Positions 1 to 12,419 of a stretch of DNA of 64,000 bases are shown here, in pieces. The DNA comes from Cristatella mucedo. Lineage: Eukaryota > Bryozoa > Phylactolaemata > Cristatellidae. The notes under the pieces were generated by a model. The model searched no databases and was not told the DNA's origin. It saw only the letters and a program-made list of their open reading frames with translations. The first letter of the stretch is position 1; each line of letters starts with the position of its first letter. The position numbers and the translations under genes were made by a program. Location: assembly GCA_009760855.2 (NCBI GenBank), contig WPIO01000061.1:945501-1009500 (forward strand), read 5' to 3'.

Positions 1-104
1 TTCACCTCTATGCACCAAAATATGTGTACGTACCTCTATATGTACACGTGTGTGTTATGTGTGCGTGTGTGTACAATAATATTTTTTGTGCTAACAACAG
101 CAAT

Positions 105-168
105 AGATCATTTGTATAGCGCCCCAAGAGTACGTAATCTCAATCCAGGCGCTTTACAGCTAGTTGTG
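105..168 (-). mobile_element. SINE-1 tail fragment
   Basis: CATTTGTATAGCGCCCCAAGA followed by AATCTCAATCCAGGCGCTTT is the reversed SINE-1 tail. The tRNA-like head is not recognisable beyond it. Confidence 0.5.
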
Positions 169-717
169 AGAGAAGCAGCAATAGTTTTAAATTGTCGGCC
201 CTTGCTAATACGGGTAGCTTTACAAAACGTGCTAACTGTGCAAGCTGAACTAATCCGGTAAAGATCGATCTCAACAGCAAAAACTCGCAGGCTCTCTAGA
301 GAAAAGCTCTAGCAAAATGTCAAGAATCGGCATTCCTATGCCATTTCGAACCACTTGTTTCTAAATCATTCTACAGACTCAAACTAAACGAACCTCTGCC
401 GGCCCACGAAATCTTTGCGAAACCAATTCGAAACCAGGGTTCTGTATGCGAAACCCCAGGCTACATGCCCGACTACTCAGCTAGCGCCCATATTTTGTTT
501 TATATCGTCACATTAATAGTGATAACAATAATGAGAATAATGCATTTATAAAGCCTCAGAAAACTATTTCTAGGCACTCTACATATGCTGTAACGAAAGC
601 ATGATCGAATGGTTAATTATTATTATTATTGTGATCAAACGGAAATCCGCACAAAGGAAATTTAAATCGCACAGATTTGCAATGAAACCTACAGATGACG
701 TACAATATTATTAAAAA
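169..717. other. Intergenic, nothing recognised
   Basis: AT-rich sequence with no credible ORF. An ATT microsatellite (about 618-632) precedes the LINE-A fragment and may be the remnant of another LINE tail. Confidence 0.4.
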
Positions 718-1045
718 TAATAATAACACACTTGATAAAGCTCCTCAGAAAAATTAATTTCTGTTTAGACGCTTTACATTTGCTTCAAAGGAAACACGAT
801 CGAATGGTTAGTGGTAGCATGCTCAATAAACAGCAAGAATAACATCGTGGGGTGCCATGCGCAGGGTCAGCATGCAAATATTGTTAGTGACAGCATGCAC
901 AGTGTCAGCACCCATAAGCACATAAAGATTGAATCACCGGGACCCGCTAAATGCTGTGTTAAATAGATGCGCTTCTAATTTCTTTTTAATCGTGGTCAAG
1001 TCAGTGGATATTGGGACACAAGTCGGAAGTGAGTATAATATATAT
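718..1045 (-). mobile_element. LINE-A 3' end fragment
   Basis: Read on the minus strand it ends with the LINE-A 3' UTR and an ATT-repeat tail (AATAATAATAACACACTTGA on the plus strand). It includes the GCATGCTCAATAAACA and CAGCATGCAAATATT motifs seen in other copies. No intact coding. Confidence 0.8.
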
Positions 1046-1535
1046 TATGAGCGGAGAATGATATATGGTACGTTATCCTAGAGCCCTCAGTACCCACAAT
1101 GCATAGCTGGTGCCAGACATCGTTTCAGACAGCTGTTTTTGGCTTTGGCAAATCTACTGACCGTGCGCGGATTTTGAAAGTTTTCTTGGATAAATTTTGA
1201 TTTTCAATTTTGGCCGAGTTCGTATCTCTGAATTTTCGCAAGTCGAACCTTGGTAAGTCTGGGGCTTACTAAATATAAAATTCATTCTTATAGCACCCTA
1301 GGAGAACTTGTTATTCGAAGTATTAGTCGCACAATAGCCGGTTTGAAAGACTTTGGAACAACTGCCTTATCCGGAGAAGCATTAAAAATCCGAGCTGTGG
1401 CTGAATTAAGTTTTTCCGGCAGAGAAGACCTGGGAGGTGATGGTATAGGGTCATCAGCACACGAGCTCTTTTTACTAGACTAAGTTTGCGACTCAAGATT
1501 TACTTTATTCCGATTCGCCTTTTTAGAGGCACATT

Positions 1536-2671
1536 TGTTTGAACTCACTGCTTACTGACCTACCAGCATGTGCGATCAGGTGATTGCAGCTGATGCAAAA
1601 CTCCGCAGCTAGGCTTGTCTGTCGTGAGCGTTGCAGTTGCCACATTACACCACTTCTCGCCGACCTGCACTGGCTACCAGTCAAGCAACGGATTTCGTAC
1701 CTAGCTGAACTGCTGCATCAGTTTCAGCCTGTTCGCGCCCTCAGGTCCTGTGTGGACAACAAATTAGCTGTCCCATTCCTCCGCTTAAAGACAGTTGGCG
1801 ACAGAAGCTTTAGCTCTGCAGGTCCTAGACCGTGGAACTCGCTTCCACAATTCTTACGCAACGACAACTACTCTCCTACTGCCGACAATGGCACATCCTT
1901 TTCAGCGGTCCTGAGCTGCTACTTCTATGCTACTCACTACCTCAACTGCTCTCCTGACTCTGCTATGCTTCCCACTTTCTCTTTGTTGCGTGAGACGAAG
2001 TCTGTTGGGTACCAAATGCGTACCGAAAGCCGCTTAGGCTGTGAGTGCGCTATACAAAACTCTCCTGCGTAACACCCACATGGTCTTTATGACCTTGTGG
2101 AGTTACAGACGGAGATACATTACATTACATTAACAGATTGACTTCAAGGTTTTGTCGCTCACTTTTAGGTCACTTCATTCTTTGGCTCCAGCCTATCTCT
2201 CAGATATACTCTCCCATCAGGCCAAGCATCGTACCACCCACTTTTCGGAATCCAACAGTTTACAAATACCTCGTACAAACCTCAAATCCTTTGGAGACCG
2301 TGCATTTAGTTCGTATACTGCCAAAGCATGGAACTCCCTCCCGACCTGCGTCAGAACATCCCATGACCTGACCACATTTAAAAAGAACTTAAAAACACCC
2401 CTATTTAGGACAGCATTTAGTGGGTCCCTGGGATTCGTCCTTCATGTGCTTATGCGTGCTGACACTGTGCATGCTGCCACTAACCACATTTGCTGCTGAC
2501 CCTGTGCATGTCACCCATAACCATGCTATCCATTTTGTTTGTTTATCAAGCATGATATTATTCACCATTCAATTGCATTTCCCTTTGCAGCAAATGTAAA
2601 GCGCCTAGAGAGAGATTAAGTTCTCGGAGGGCGCTTTATCAAGTGCATTATTATTATTATTATTATTATTT
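1536..2671 (+). mobile_element. LINE-A 3' part, interrupted by a nested LINE-B
   Basis: CR1/L2-like LINE ORF2 C-terminus. Positions 1,536-1,694 encode [19 protein letters not shown] and LHWLPVKQRI; 2,132-2,499 continue with SLTFRSLHSLAPAYLSDIL and FGDRAFSSYTAKAWNSLP in broken frames. A 3' UTR with repeated GCATG motifs follows, then AAAGCGCCTAGAGAGAGATT and an ATT-repeat tail at 2,650-2,671. 5'-truncated and dead. Confidence 0.85.
1695..2131 (+). mobile_element. LINE-B 3' fragment nested inside LINE-A
   Basis: It starts mid-ORF at SYLAELLHQFQPVRALRSCV and runs through DRSFSSAGPRPWNSLPQFLR to the conserved end GCECAIQNSPA-stop. A short 3' UTR and ACATT-repeat tail follow. AACGGATT (1,687-1,694) and AACAGATT (2,132-2,139) flank it as a probable 8-bp target duplication with one change. 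It is 5'-truncated, as usual for target-primed reverse transcription. Confidence 0.88.
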
Positions 2672-4119
2672 GAGCAAATGAAGAAGGCAGAAACCTTATC
2701 TACCGATCAATTGATGTAAACTGTACAAAACTGGCTTGCATTTGAAAACATATCCCTCTCAGATACCTTGAAAATAGTGACGGACATTGTAAACCCCATT
2801 TGTTTTTGTTCTTTCTTTTTGCTAGGTATGAGTCAAATTTATTAGCACTTAGTTAATACAAATACGGCAAGCAATGGTTTTCTGTCCAAGATGGCTTCCG
2901 GAATCTCCATTCTTGTTGGCAGCTCCAAAAACACTTTTCAGAGCTGCTACAAGTTTCCTAAAAGATTGATCACGTCAATGGCATCGAAGTCGACCTAATG
3001 ACCTCGCATTTGACATTTCCGCATTTCTCATGCTTCCTACGCCACCGATTTGGAGGCTCTGGCTTGGCACTTATACCACCTGCGACTGAATGCGTCCAAC
3101 CAAGTCACTCTCGAGGATATAAAGAGAATGAGCTAGTATTGCTAGCCCGCTCGCACGCTCTCAACAATTTTACCTGCGTATATCTTACACGATATTCTGA
3201 AGTATGGTCGCCACTTTGCCGCGCGATGGAGGGACTTTCTCGCTTTAATTAATTAATGGGAATATATATGCATTTAAAACTATATATACATATATATATG
3301 TATACTAGCATGTGCCCGCGAAAAATCACAGGAAACTATTCTGCTATCTTACAATGTGTGCCTGAGTGACCGCTGACCTAAGCCCAGCCTCGCCTCGCCT
3401 AGCCTCGCCTCGCCTAGCCTAGCCTAGCCTAGCCTAGCTGATGAACCCAGCCACCTGTCGGGCAAGGACTCCATATCACGACATGAGTCATGACGTGCTC
3501 GAATCTTACCTTCAGTCTCTTTCATAAGAGTTTCTTATATGCGACGTTTCTTTTGGGCTTCAGCAGTGCGGACACTGAGTGGCTTTTATTTTTTTCGCTC
3601 ACATTCTTCCCGCTTTGTTCTTCCTTTTTTGCTCCTAATTTATTGCTGTTAAAACTCGCCAGTCCACAATGGCTGGCGGAAACTACAGCCTTGTGAAGAA
3701 TATTGAGCGCGTCCAAGCTTAGCAAATGCACGCGAAGCACGACTTCCGATCAGTCAAGCTCACTCCGGTAGCTCTGCAATACGCCTATTCAGGTGGTCCG
3801 TGAGAGCGCCATGTGTTACTTCGGACGACAGTACAGGGGGTCGTAGTTTAGAGAACACGAACTACTCGAATGCTATGGCCACCCTTTTAAAAATTCTTTT
3901 AAGTTTATAGTCTCGTGAACTTCTACCATTTCAATGTTAATTTCAACGATGAGAGTGCATGTTGCAGCCACGCGTGCAAATTAGTTAAGGACCTCCCTCT
4001 GCTCCTTTAAATTAAATTTTTCTCTCCCTTTTTTGACAAGTCATTTCAGTACCCTTGTTTTACGACTAAAAATACATTACGAAGGAATCCAAATAGATGT
4101 GCCGCCAGTGACTATACTT
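2672..4119. other. Intergenic, only a pentamer repeat seen
   Basis: No gene or known repeat recognised except the CCTAG/CCTCG tandem at 3,385-3,437. Short open frames here lack codon structure or homology. Confidence 0.4.
3385..3437. repeat. CCTAG/CCTCG pentameric tandem repeat
   Basis: About ten 5-bp units alternating CCTCG and CCTAG directly after a CCTAAGCCCAG stretch. The switch from CCTCG to pure CCTAG units is gradual. Confidence 0.85.
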
Positions 4120-4684
4120 AAGCCGCGTTAATGCGGCGAGTCCTGCTTCTGGCCTACTTCTGATCTGCTTCGATCCTACTTCTAGTAGTAGGAAGCGTAG
4201 GACACGGTCAATTTCCCTCCAAGTCTTGCTTCCTACTTGCTCAACGCCAGAGCGATCGTGGGAAAATTGCTTTTGTTAGGGAGGTGGGAAATGGACCTCC
4301 GCGATGTACCTCCCGGTAAATTTCAACCCTCCGTGATTGCCTTAATCACACGTCACCTCACTCAATATCTGACTGTTATATGACGAGCTCGAAGTGTCTC
4401 ATAGATGGGGACTCTCGTGAAACGCTTTGATCATTCACCGGCCGAGTCTTCCGAGGGGTTTTTCCAAAGCAATGAAGAAGGCGTACCCTTTCGGCGCCCA
4501 TGATTGGTCATTTATTCGGTCTTGCCGGAGACTTGGCCAAGAAGTAGAACCACGCTTGGCTTCTGAGACTCCGCGAAGTCTTCCATGAGTCGTGGACTGT
4601 CCCCAGTCTTGGTGACATACACACCAAAGACTCAAGCAGGACAGGAGCAGGAGGGAAACCAGACTCGTTGAATAAAAGCGGCTT
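4120..4684. mobile_element. MITE-1 copy, ~565 bp, diverged ends
   Basis: It begins AAGCCGCGTTAATGCGGCGA and ends with the inverse AAAAGCGGCTT. The right half (4,380-4,680) matches 49,345-49,645, including ATGAAGAAGGCGT and AGTAGAACCACG blocks. No coding potential. The target duplication is not resolved. Confidence 0.65.
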
Positions 4685-4846
4685 CAAGTGCTCACTAACT
4701 AACCTAGTTTACCATAAGAGTTGATAAGTGCGTGTATGTGCTCCTCACTATATAATAGTAAGAATATTAATATTATGCCGAGCCCACGGAACATTAATCA
4801 CTCTTCATGGCCAGGGTCCTGGGTTCCAGTACTTCAGCAGGAAATA

Positions 4847-4945
4847 ATTATAATAATAATAATAATAATAGATTCTATATAGCGCTATTCTAGGCACTTT
4901 ATATTTGCTGCAAAGAAAGCACGCAAAGGAAGCATGATCGAAAGA
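4847..4945 (-). mobile_element. LINE-A-like 3' tail fragment
   Basis: An ATA/ATT-repeat tract followed by TAGCGCTATTCTAGGCACTT and AAAGCATGATCGAAAG, the reversed 3' end of the LINE-A type. Confidence 0.55.
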
Positions 4946-4984
4946 TATGCTGGCAGTCTATTTTTAGCATTGAGCTCTCAAATT

Positions 4985-5700
4985 TCCTGAGTTATTTCCT
5001 GGTTTTTCCGAAACTACTAGGTTTATCGTTAATCAATTCGAGAATGCTTGCTGCGATCCATGTGCAGATGTCAGCAATGCATAAAGTAAGGGAGTTTGAG
5101 AGAATTCGACATGCTTGAGGGCCGGGAGGGATCCAAGAAAGGGTGCAACTGAGTTTCATCTGCATAGAAGTGAGAGCATAGATTGCATTTGGCGATAACC
5201 TTGGCAAGAGGGAGAGTATAAACCTTGAAAAGAACGGGACCAATCACAGAGCCCTGAAGTACATCGCACTTCGGTAGTGCCTCGGATAAGTGCTAGTTAT
5301 GCTCAGACAAGATGAGAGGAGCTCGAAAAAGAATTGGTGATCAATAGTATCAAACACTGCCGAAAGATCAAGCAAAACAAGCAGAGAGTCTTGACAGTCT
5401 TAGTCTTGACAGTCTTAGTCTTGACGCAGATATAGTTGTTATACTGCCGAAGCAATGCTGACTCTGCGGGGGTGAATAGCTCTAAAAAAAAAACACTGAA
5501 AACTAAACAAGATCCGCTTGTGATCAGATGAGAAGAATATGGTAATAATAAAGAATGAAGCTTACAGTTGTCTGAGAATATTTGATTAATTGTATGATTC
5601 TTGTTGTGAATAGGGCCATGCACTTGAGCCATACGAGGAAATTTATCAGTTAGTTCTCGAAATACGGCACTTCAAGCGCCAGTTAAATTTTCAAAATGAA
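4985..5700 (-). mobile_element. LINE-C fragment with decayed reverse-transcriptase domain
   Basis: The minus strand reads, in shifting frames, ESALLRQYNNYI, LLVLLDLSAVFDTIDH (RT motif A), GPVLF (the usual PQGSVLGPVLF block) and HFYADETQL (RT catalytic YADD box, here YADE), then DICTWIA.N.LELINDK. Stops and frame changes show it is dead. It belongs to the CR1/L2-like group. An 18-bp tandem AGTCTTGACAGTCTT sits at 5,390-5,425. Confidence 0.7.
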
Positions 5701-6007
5701 TGTTGAAATCGCCTAGAAGAGAAGAGATCTATTTCTTGCACATATATTCTAAATGAGATCTTTAAAATGCCATCAAGTCGGACTTGCTTCCAGGGGGTGA
5801 TTGATGTACGGAGTCGTGGAGATTCATTTCACTTTACGGAAAAAACTTCAATAGATTTGCCGTATTAAGCACAGGCTTGAATGCCGATCTAAGGAGTCTG
5901 GGTCTGATGAAGATCTAGTTGATTTGAAAGACTTCCCTCGAGTCTCGGTCCTGCTGCTGCAGGCAGAGAAAGGAAGGCAAGAGGAAAACGATCGTCACCA
6001 CAGCAAC

Positions 6008-6664
6008 CGTGTGCGATCAGGCGATTGCAGCTGGTGCAAAACTCGGCAGCCAGGCTTGCCTGTCGCGAGCGTCGCAGTTGCCACATCACACCACCACTTC
6101 TCGCCGACCTGCACTGGCTACCAGTCAAGCGACGGATCGACTTCAAGGTCTTGTCACTCACTTTTAGGTCACTCCATTCTTTGGCTCCAGCATATCTCTC
6201 AGATCTAGTCCCCACCAGGCCAAGCATCGTACCACCCACCCGCTTTTCGAAATCCAACAGTTTACCAATACCTCGTACAAACCTCAAATCCTTTGGAGAC
6301 CGTGCATTTAGTTCGTATGCTCCCAAAGCCTGGAACTCCCTCCCGACTTTCGTCACAACATCCCATGACCTGACCACATTTAAAAAGAACTTAAAAACAC
6401 ACCTATTTAGACAGCATTTAGTGGGTCCCTGTGATTCGTCCTTCATGTGCTTATTCGTGCTGACACTGTGCATGCTGCCACTTACCGCATTTGCATGCTG
6501 ACTCTGTGCATGCCACCCCTAACCATGTTGTTCATGTTGTTTATCAAGCATGATACCACTCATCATTCGATCGTGTTTCGTTGGCAGCAAATGTAAAGCG
6601 CCTAGAAAGAGATTTGAGTTATCTGAGGGTGCTTTATCAAGTGTATTATCGTTATTATTATTTT
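6008..6664 (+). mobile_element. LINE-A 3' fragment with a long open C-terminal frame
   Basis: An open frame (6,025-6,501) encodes [60 protein letters not shown] and LKTHLFRQHL, the typical CR1/L2 ORF2 C-terminus. The 3' UTR and an ATT-rich tail follow to 6,664. 5'-truncated. Confidence 0.85.
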
Positions 6665-7947
6665 TAACTGCTCTCTTCCCTGTAACCAATGACACCCTTA
6701 GCAGCAACGATGACGGGAATTTCACTGGCTTAGCTCTGCTAGATCTGTCAGCTGCCTTCGACACCATTGATTACGATGTCCTACTAGAACGATTGAGAAC
6801 AACAATCGATCTGGCAGACGAGACACTGGCGTGGTTTAAATCCTACTTGTCCGGTCGTGTTCAATCCGTGTCTTGTGGGGGTCAGGCCTCCTCCACCTGA
6901 CCAGTCATCAGTTGAGTTCCTCAGGGGTCCGTCCCCGGTTCTTTGCAGTTCTCCATTTATATTCAGTTTCTACGAAAAGCGATTCGGGCCCTCTGAATCG
7001 ACTATGACATTTTTGCTGACGATACTCAGTTGCATTTGCCATTTAAACCATCGGGATCTGCTGCAGCGACCGATGAACTGAATGCTTGCCCTGCCTTTAT
7101 TCAACCCTGGATGTTAGTCAAGTTCCTTAAAATTAACGACGATAAAATGGAACTGCTGCTCATAGGACACCCTAAGCGTGTGGATGGACTCAAAGGCTTT
7201 GATCTTTTAATAGGTGATGCTGTTGTTCGACCGTCACTTTGTGCTCGGAATTTAGGTGTCGTCTTCGACGTCTGTCTACATTTTTAAAGTTTCGCTAAGG
7301 AGACTGCTTCCACAGCTAGCCCTCACTTTGATCCCTACTTAAGATTAAGAACGATCTCCCACGGTGGCTTGCACAAAATTCAATTAGCTCCTCGGTTCTG
7401 TCTCAGCTAGATCATTTTAATTACTCAATGGCTGGGCTATCGAGAAAACAAGCATAAGGCCGCTGCAGCAGGCAATGAATATGGCGGCAAAGCTGGTTAA
7501 CAAATCCCAGGTTTAGCCGTCTTCTTTGCTGAATGAGCTTGGATGGCTGCTGGTTGATCAACGTATACAGAAACAAGTTCCAAGACCCACAAGGCCCGCC
7601 AGCTTGTCTCCTTCATACACAGCTTAACGGCTTCACCAGTTTTAGCTTCCTCGTACCCTCAGAGGTCTTGTACGGAGAATTACTAGCTATTCCATCCTTC
7701 CAAGTCCGTTGGCGACAGAAGCTTATGCTTGGCAAGCCCTAGACTGCATAGATTCACTTTCACAATTCTTATGTTACGGCAACTGGATTCCTGCTTTAAT
7801 GGGATATCCTTTCCAGCGGTCCTGAGCTGCTACTTCCATGCTATCAACTACCTCAGCAGCTCTCGTGAATTATGTCCGCTCTGTCGTGCTGGCAACACCC
7901 ACGTGGTCTGTGTGGAGTTAGATGGAAGCACGATTTCATTACATTGA
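6665..7947 (+). mobile_element. LINE-B copy with decayed RT domain
   Basis: Starts at RT motif A (LALLDLSAAFDTIDYDVLLER), continues LAWFKSYLSGRVQSV, a broken GPVL block, FADDTQLHLPFKPSGSAAAT (YADD box, another frame), KINDDKMELLLIGHPKRV and ARNLGVVFD. Frameshifts and stops then increase up to the 3' end near GGCAACACCCACGTGG and TTACATTG. It is the longest RT-bearing LINE copy here, but dead. It sits directly behind the LINE-A tail. Confidence 0.8.
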
Positions 7948-10778
7948 TTATAGCCACCTTTTGCAACTCGTTTTCGGAGGCTTAAAACAAGAGATTGATT
8001 AAAACAATTCTTAAAGTCAGTAGCCTGCAGTGACCGCACTCAACAGCATGCTTTGCAGGAGCTAGGGGCTGCTATACATGCTATTTCTTATGCTGACAGT
8101 AGTGCCAGGCGTCTGCTCGAGCATTCGGCTTTCGTTGCAACTAGTGGCATCCATGGGCTTCTATGTTCTACTTCTAGTGGGCCTTAGTAGCAAAATGCTC
8201 GCTTAAGTACTCGGCTACTAGATTTTGCTTTCTAATTAGGTCCACCTCACCTTAGGCTACCCTTCTTAAGAGTAAATCGTCATACAAGTCAGCTACTCAA
8301 AGCGTCCCACCTTATGTAAGCTACATCAAAATTTCGTGCTACATTACCACAATTTTTCCCCTAAAAGGGCTAAAATTTCTTGGTAGTTGATGAGCCTGTT
8401 GTAGTCAGGTTTTAATTAGTGTTCTATGCAGCTAAAACTTTATGCTATTACATGATTCTTTGGGACTACTCTTGGTAATAGCTTGATACTCGTCAAGTTT
8501 CTAAAGTAACCTTTTACTAATTCGACATAACATGTCTAAATCATGAGTAATGTCAACTAAGCTAGCAGGTGGGCGATTAACGTAGTGCACTTGAAAGCCA
8601 CAAGGCACAACATTTCGATATGCAAGTTTATTTGTGAAAACAAATAATGTTACAGCTCCTTAGTTACATTACATGCACTTACATAATAAACAAATGCCAC
8701 AATCACTTTAATACATTTCTTCGATGGATCTTGGATGGTTTGTGCCGACTTAAAAATGAATGATATTTATAGATCACCTACAAGAAAAATTTAAACCATC
8801 AAAGAAACAGTATTTTTTTGGAACAAGCACACTAGTGATGTGTTTTAAATCAGAGGTAGTGACGAAATTGCACTTATCAGTGCAAGAGCTCTAGTGCAGG
8901 TTATCCATCATACTTTATTTGTATGCCATTCAGCAGCTCATCGATTTACTCACCGGTACACCATTGACAATGAGACAATGACTTTGAATAACCATCGGTG
9001 ACAGGAACTAGTAACATACTACAACCACAAGCAAATTGTTAAGGACCACGAAAAAGAACATAAAAATAACAAATATTTTTCCTGCAGCCTCAGCGATCTT
9101 GGTGATGTGCATGTCATCAGCGATTTAATCAAGAGTAGCAAGTATGTGGTCATCATTGCTGCTGATATGCCAATAATAGCAGGCATCTTTATACTCACAT
9201 TATCGGCCACTTCCTTTAAATATATTAACCTACAAAAATAAGGGCTAAATGACGATACATTTCTATCAGAGCAAGCTTATGATTCAGTTCTGTGAATCTG
9301 ATCAGCCGAAAGATGGTGTTTTGGTATTATCATATTCTATCAATTAGCAAGTATTACGGTTCATCATTCAGAATCAGACTGCACACACACACACACGCAG
9401 GCTAATTTTTACCTTGCTACAGCCTTTAATTTGAATAGTCGTGGTGCAGGACTTCAAACTCAACTGATCGTTTCACTAAAAAGTATGTCAATTCGCTATT
9501 TAGTCTGGGCGGTCTTTTGTTTGGGCAATCTAAATAATTTCAACTGCTCATATATATAATAAAGGTTACTTGAGCTGTGAAAGCTGCTGGCTGTTTACCT
9601 GACAGAATGGCCGACTTTGTTGCCAGCTATAGATGTAGGTAAGTTGAAGGATAATTTACCAGAACGGTGACACAGCACATCAGTCAACACGTCACAGCAA
9701 ATAATAACTCCCTACAACAACATACCGCAAGCATGAAGAGTTGGCTATGAAAACTGATTAACGTGACTGCAATTGAGTTCCGATCAGCCGAAAGATGGTG
9801 ATGAGGTTATTGTCATCGTTAATCAAATAGCAAGTATAAATAATCATCATATGGAAGCATATTACTTCAACGAAGTTGATATATCATACCTTTCAGTCGT
9901 GATCTGCACAGCTGCCGCATTTCTTCTAAGTTCAGCGGCCGACAGTAAGGTAATCCATGATCTTCAAAATTGTGATTTTTCGCAACACCATATACCGTCT
10001 TTGATGAAACTTGAATTGTCTACATAATAAGGCTAAGCATTAGCTTCAAGCTTAAGCTCCTAATTAAATTATGCATATTGATATTGCGTTATCAGCGATC
10101 TTGGTGATAAACTAGTCGTCATATAGGCAATCGAGAGTAGCAAGTATACTGTCATCATTAGCATTGTTACTACAGGCATGGCATTAGGGTAGGACTACCT
10201 GGTCGGTCCTTAGGTCGCCCAGTGCTTACGGTGCTTTAGCAGCATTGAGCGGGCACACCATCGAGCCCGAAGTCTCCGCTGAAGCCGAATGAACATAAAC
10301 GGAGGTCGTGCAATCGGCCGCACCTGTAAAGGGGACATTGCGATGACCGCCATGAGCGGTTCCGCCAGGTTCATGTCGACAGCAAATCAGACAGCTTAAC
10401 CTAATTATACTAATGTAGGCCGCTACGAGCTTACTCATCACTCGGCTTATCGTTACACACAATCGAAGCCGTCCGAAGCTTTAAGCACGTAGCCATCGAA
10501 GCTAGTGGCACACTCTCCCACCACGCACCGGCAACTGAAAGGCCGATTGCACATGGCGACGTATAATTTATAGTGGCTTACCATGTCTATCTCATGAGAT
10601 ATCCGACAATTTAAAAGTGTCCTTCATTTTATTAAAAAATTTAGTTTTGTAATACTTTATTTTTGAATGCTTTCTAAAATGAAAACTTTAGCCACTTGGG
10701 GTTAGCGTTTGCTGCTCGCACCCGCCACAGCGGCTTTCCTATGGCCGCGGCGCTTAGGCCGCTTGCTCCGCGCCGTTA
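7948..10778. other. Intergenic with a degenerate dispersed motif
   Basis: No gene recognised. A motif of the type CAGCGATCTTGGTGAT...AGTAGCAAGTAT...GTCATCATT recurs near 9,087, 9,300, 9,783 and 10,093, twice with the variant GATCAGCCGAAAGATGGTG. A (CA)n tract lies at 9,390-9,405. Confidence 0.5.
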
Positions 10779-11312
10779 AAAGCCTGGTTTAGACGGCGAC
10801 TCTTGCTTCCTACCTGCTTCCGACTCAAGTCCTCCTCACGTCACAAATACGTTTGGGGCGGTACAGACTTAAGGAAAACTTGGCGAAGATCTGCAGTCAA
10901 ACCCGGTCCTACTTTGTCAGCCAAGATAGACGCTGTTCAGGCCACGCCTACTGCATCACTTTGAAAGGAAAGGCGGGTAGGGGGGGAACGACTTGACCTG
11001 TGAACTAACTCATCGATGCGTTCCACGCGAGTCCCTGTGTACGGGACACTGAGCTTGGAGTTCAAAAATCAGATTTTTAGGCGACGAGCGTAAAGACTAT
11101 AGTGGATAGGTTCCGTTTAATTTCCGGCAATTGCGTTAGCGAAGCGTGGCCGGCCGCATTGAAGCGCTGCAGTTTTCCAAAGTACGCTACAGGCGGAGCG
11201 AGTAGGAAGCAAGATTTGGAGCAAGACTGTTGTCTGAACCTCCTAAAAACCGGAAGACCCAAGTAAGACTCAGGCAGATAGGAAGCAAGACTCGCCGTCT
11301 AAACCAGGCTTT
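10779..11312. mobile_element. MITE-1 copy, ~533 bp with terminal inverted repeats
   Basis: The left end AAAGCCTGGTTTAGACGGCG and the right end, read in reverse, are the same for about 45 bp (GTTTAGACGGCGA.TCTTGCTTCCTA). There is no ORF. The interior repeats the GCAAG/CTTGC motif. The flanks show TTA on both sides (776-778 and 311-313 of the local numbering), which would suit a PIF/Harbinger-like TTA target site but is too short to be proof. Confidence 0.75.
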
Positions 11313-11351
11313 ACACTAGCGAAAGAAATAAGTACCTAGAAGAAGAATAAT

Positions 11352-11478
11352 TAATTCATTTGTATAGCGCCCCAAGAAAACTAAATCTCTATTCAGGCGC
11401 TTCACATGTGCCTCAGGGCTCGAGCCCACGACCTCAGCCAGACCTTAGTCGGGGCGAGCACCTAAACCGCTGGACCAA
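11352..11478 (-). mobile_element. SINE-1 copy
   Basis: Plus strand: TTCATTTGTATAGCGCCCCA (tail), GGCGCTTCACATGTGCC, GGGCTCGAGCCCACGACCTC (B-box region), then CACCTAAACCGCTGGACCA (A-box region). It is a reverse copy of the element at 48,677-48,815. Confidence 0.75.
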
Positions 11479-12042
11479 AGAAATACCTCCAGCACGAATT
11501 GTGACATTTTTCACAGAAATGAAAACAGCATTGTATCAAACCATTACCATGTACGACCATGTCGAAAGAAAGATATTTCGTTAGTTAATAACTGTATTTG
11601 CACTGACTTGGCGTAGGGGTAGGGCACTCGCCTTTGCCGACTGAGCTCGTGGCCTCGCGCCGGGCGGCACATGCAAAGTACGGTATAGAAACTGTTTAGG
11701 GTGCTATCCAAATAAATTATATTTATGGAACCTGGAAACTGTTAACGAGAGATTGGAGCTACCAGAAGCAGGGTCTACTTGCCCTAATCTCTTCTTTTAG
11801 GTGGAAACTAGCTAAACTTTGATAACGTTTTATGTTTGCTATAATATACTCAGAAATCGCTGGTTTGGTACCCCTGTTGCTATGCAGACTCATAAGATGA
11901 AGGCGATTCGTGCTTGAGGTATTCGTTCAGGTTGTTATTTACCCACCACCGGCGGAAACATGAGTGGGAAGCGTTTGCGGGAATAGCTGCGCAGCGCATG
12001 GGGGTTGACGCTGCTGGCGCCTACTCTAGCCGCTGTAAGCAG
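11479..12042. other. Intergenic, nothing recognised
   Basis: No ORF with homology. A short tRNA-like CTTGGCGTAGGGGTAGGGCA near 11,608 hints at another SINE head, but the rest is missing. Confidence 0.3.
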
Positions 12043-12140
12043 AATAATAATAATAATAATGCACTTGATAAAGCACCCTCAGAGAACTTAATCTCTTTCT
12101 AGGCGCTTTACATTTGCTACAAAGGGAGTGCATCACTGAT
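12043..12140 (-). mobile_element. LINE-A 3' tail fragment
   Basis: AAT-repeat, GCACTTGATAAAGCACCCTC, TCTTTCTAGGCGCTTTACAT: the reversed LINE-A 3' end, cut after about 95 bp. Confidence 0.75.
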
Positions 12141-12419
12141 TTAAATCATGCCTGTATGAAAAGGACAACCTAACTAATGCAGTTTTTATTTGAAACATAT
12201 TGCTTTGCTACCCTGAGCCGCGAAGTCCTGAAGGCTGCCGATGAATGCCACGCTTCAGACCTCTAGACGCATTCAACCGAGCAACTATTACGACCGCCAT
12301 CATTAATATGAAAATGTTTCCTGCCAGTGAAATTAGGAGCTAAAATTAGCGGTACTGAGCTGGCGGGAAGTGCAGATAGGTTCATTCCATGCAGTACTAT
12401 GCCGGACCCATAACCACTT

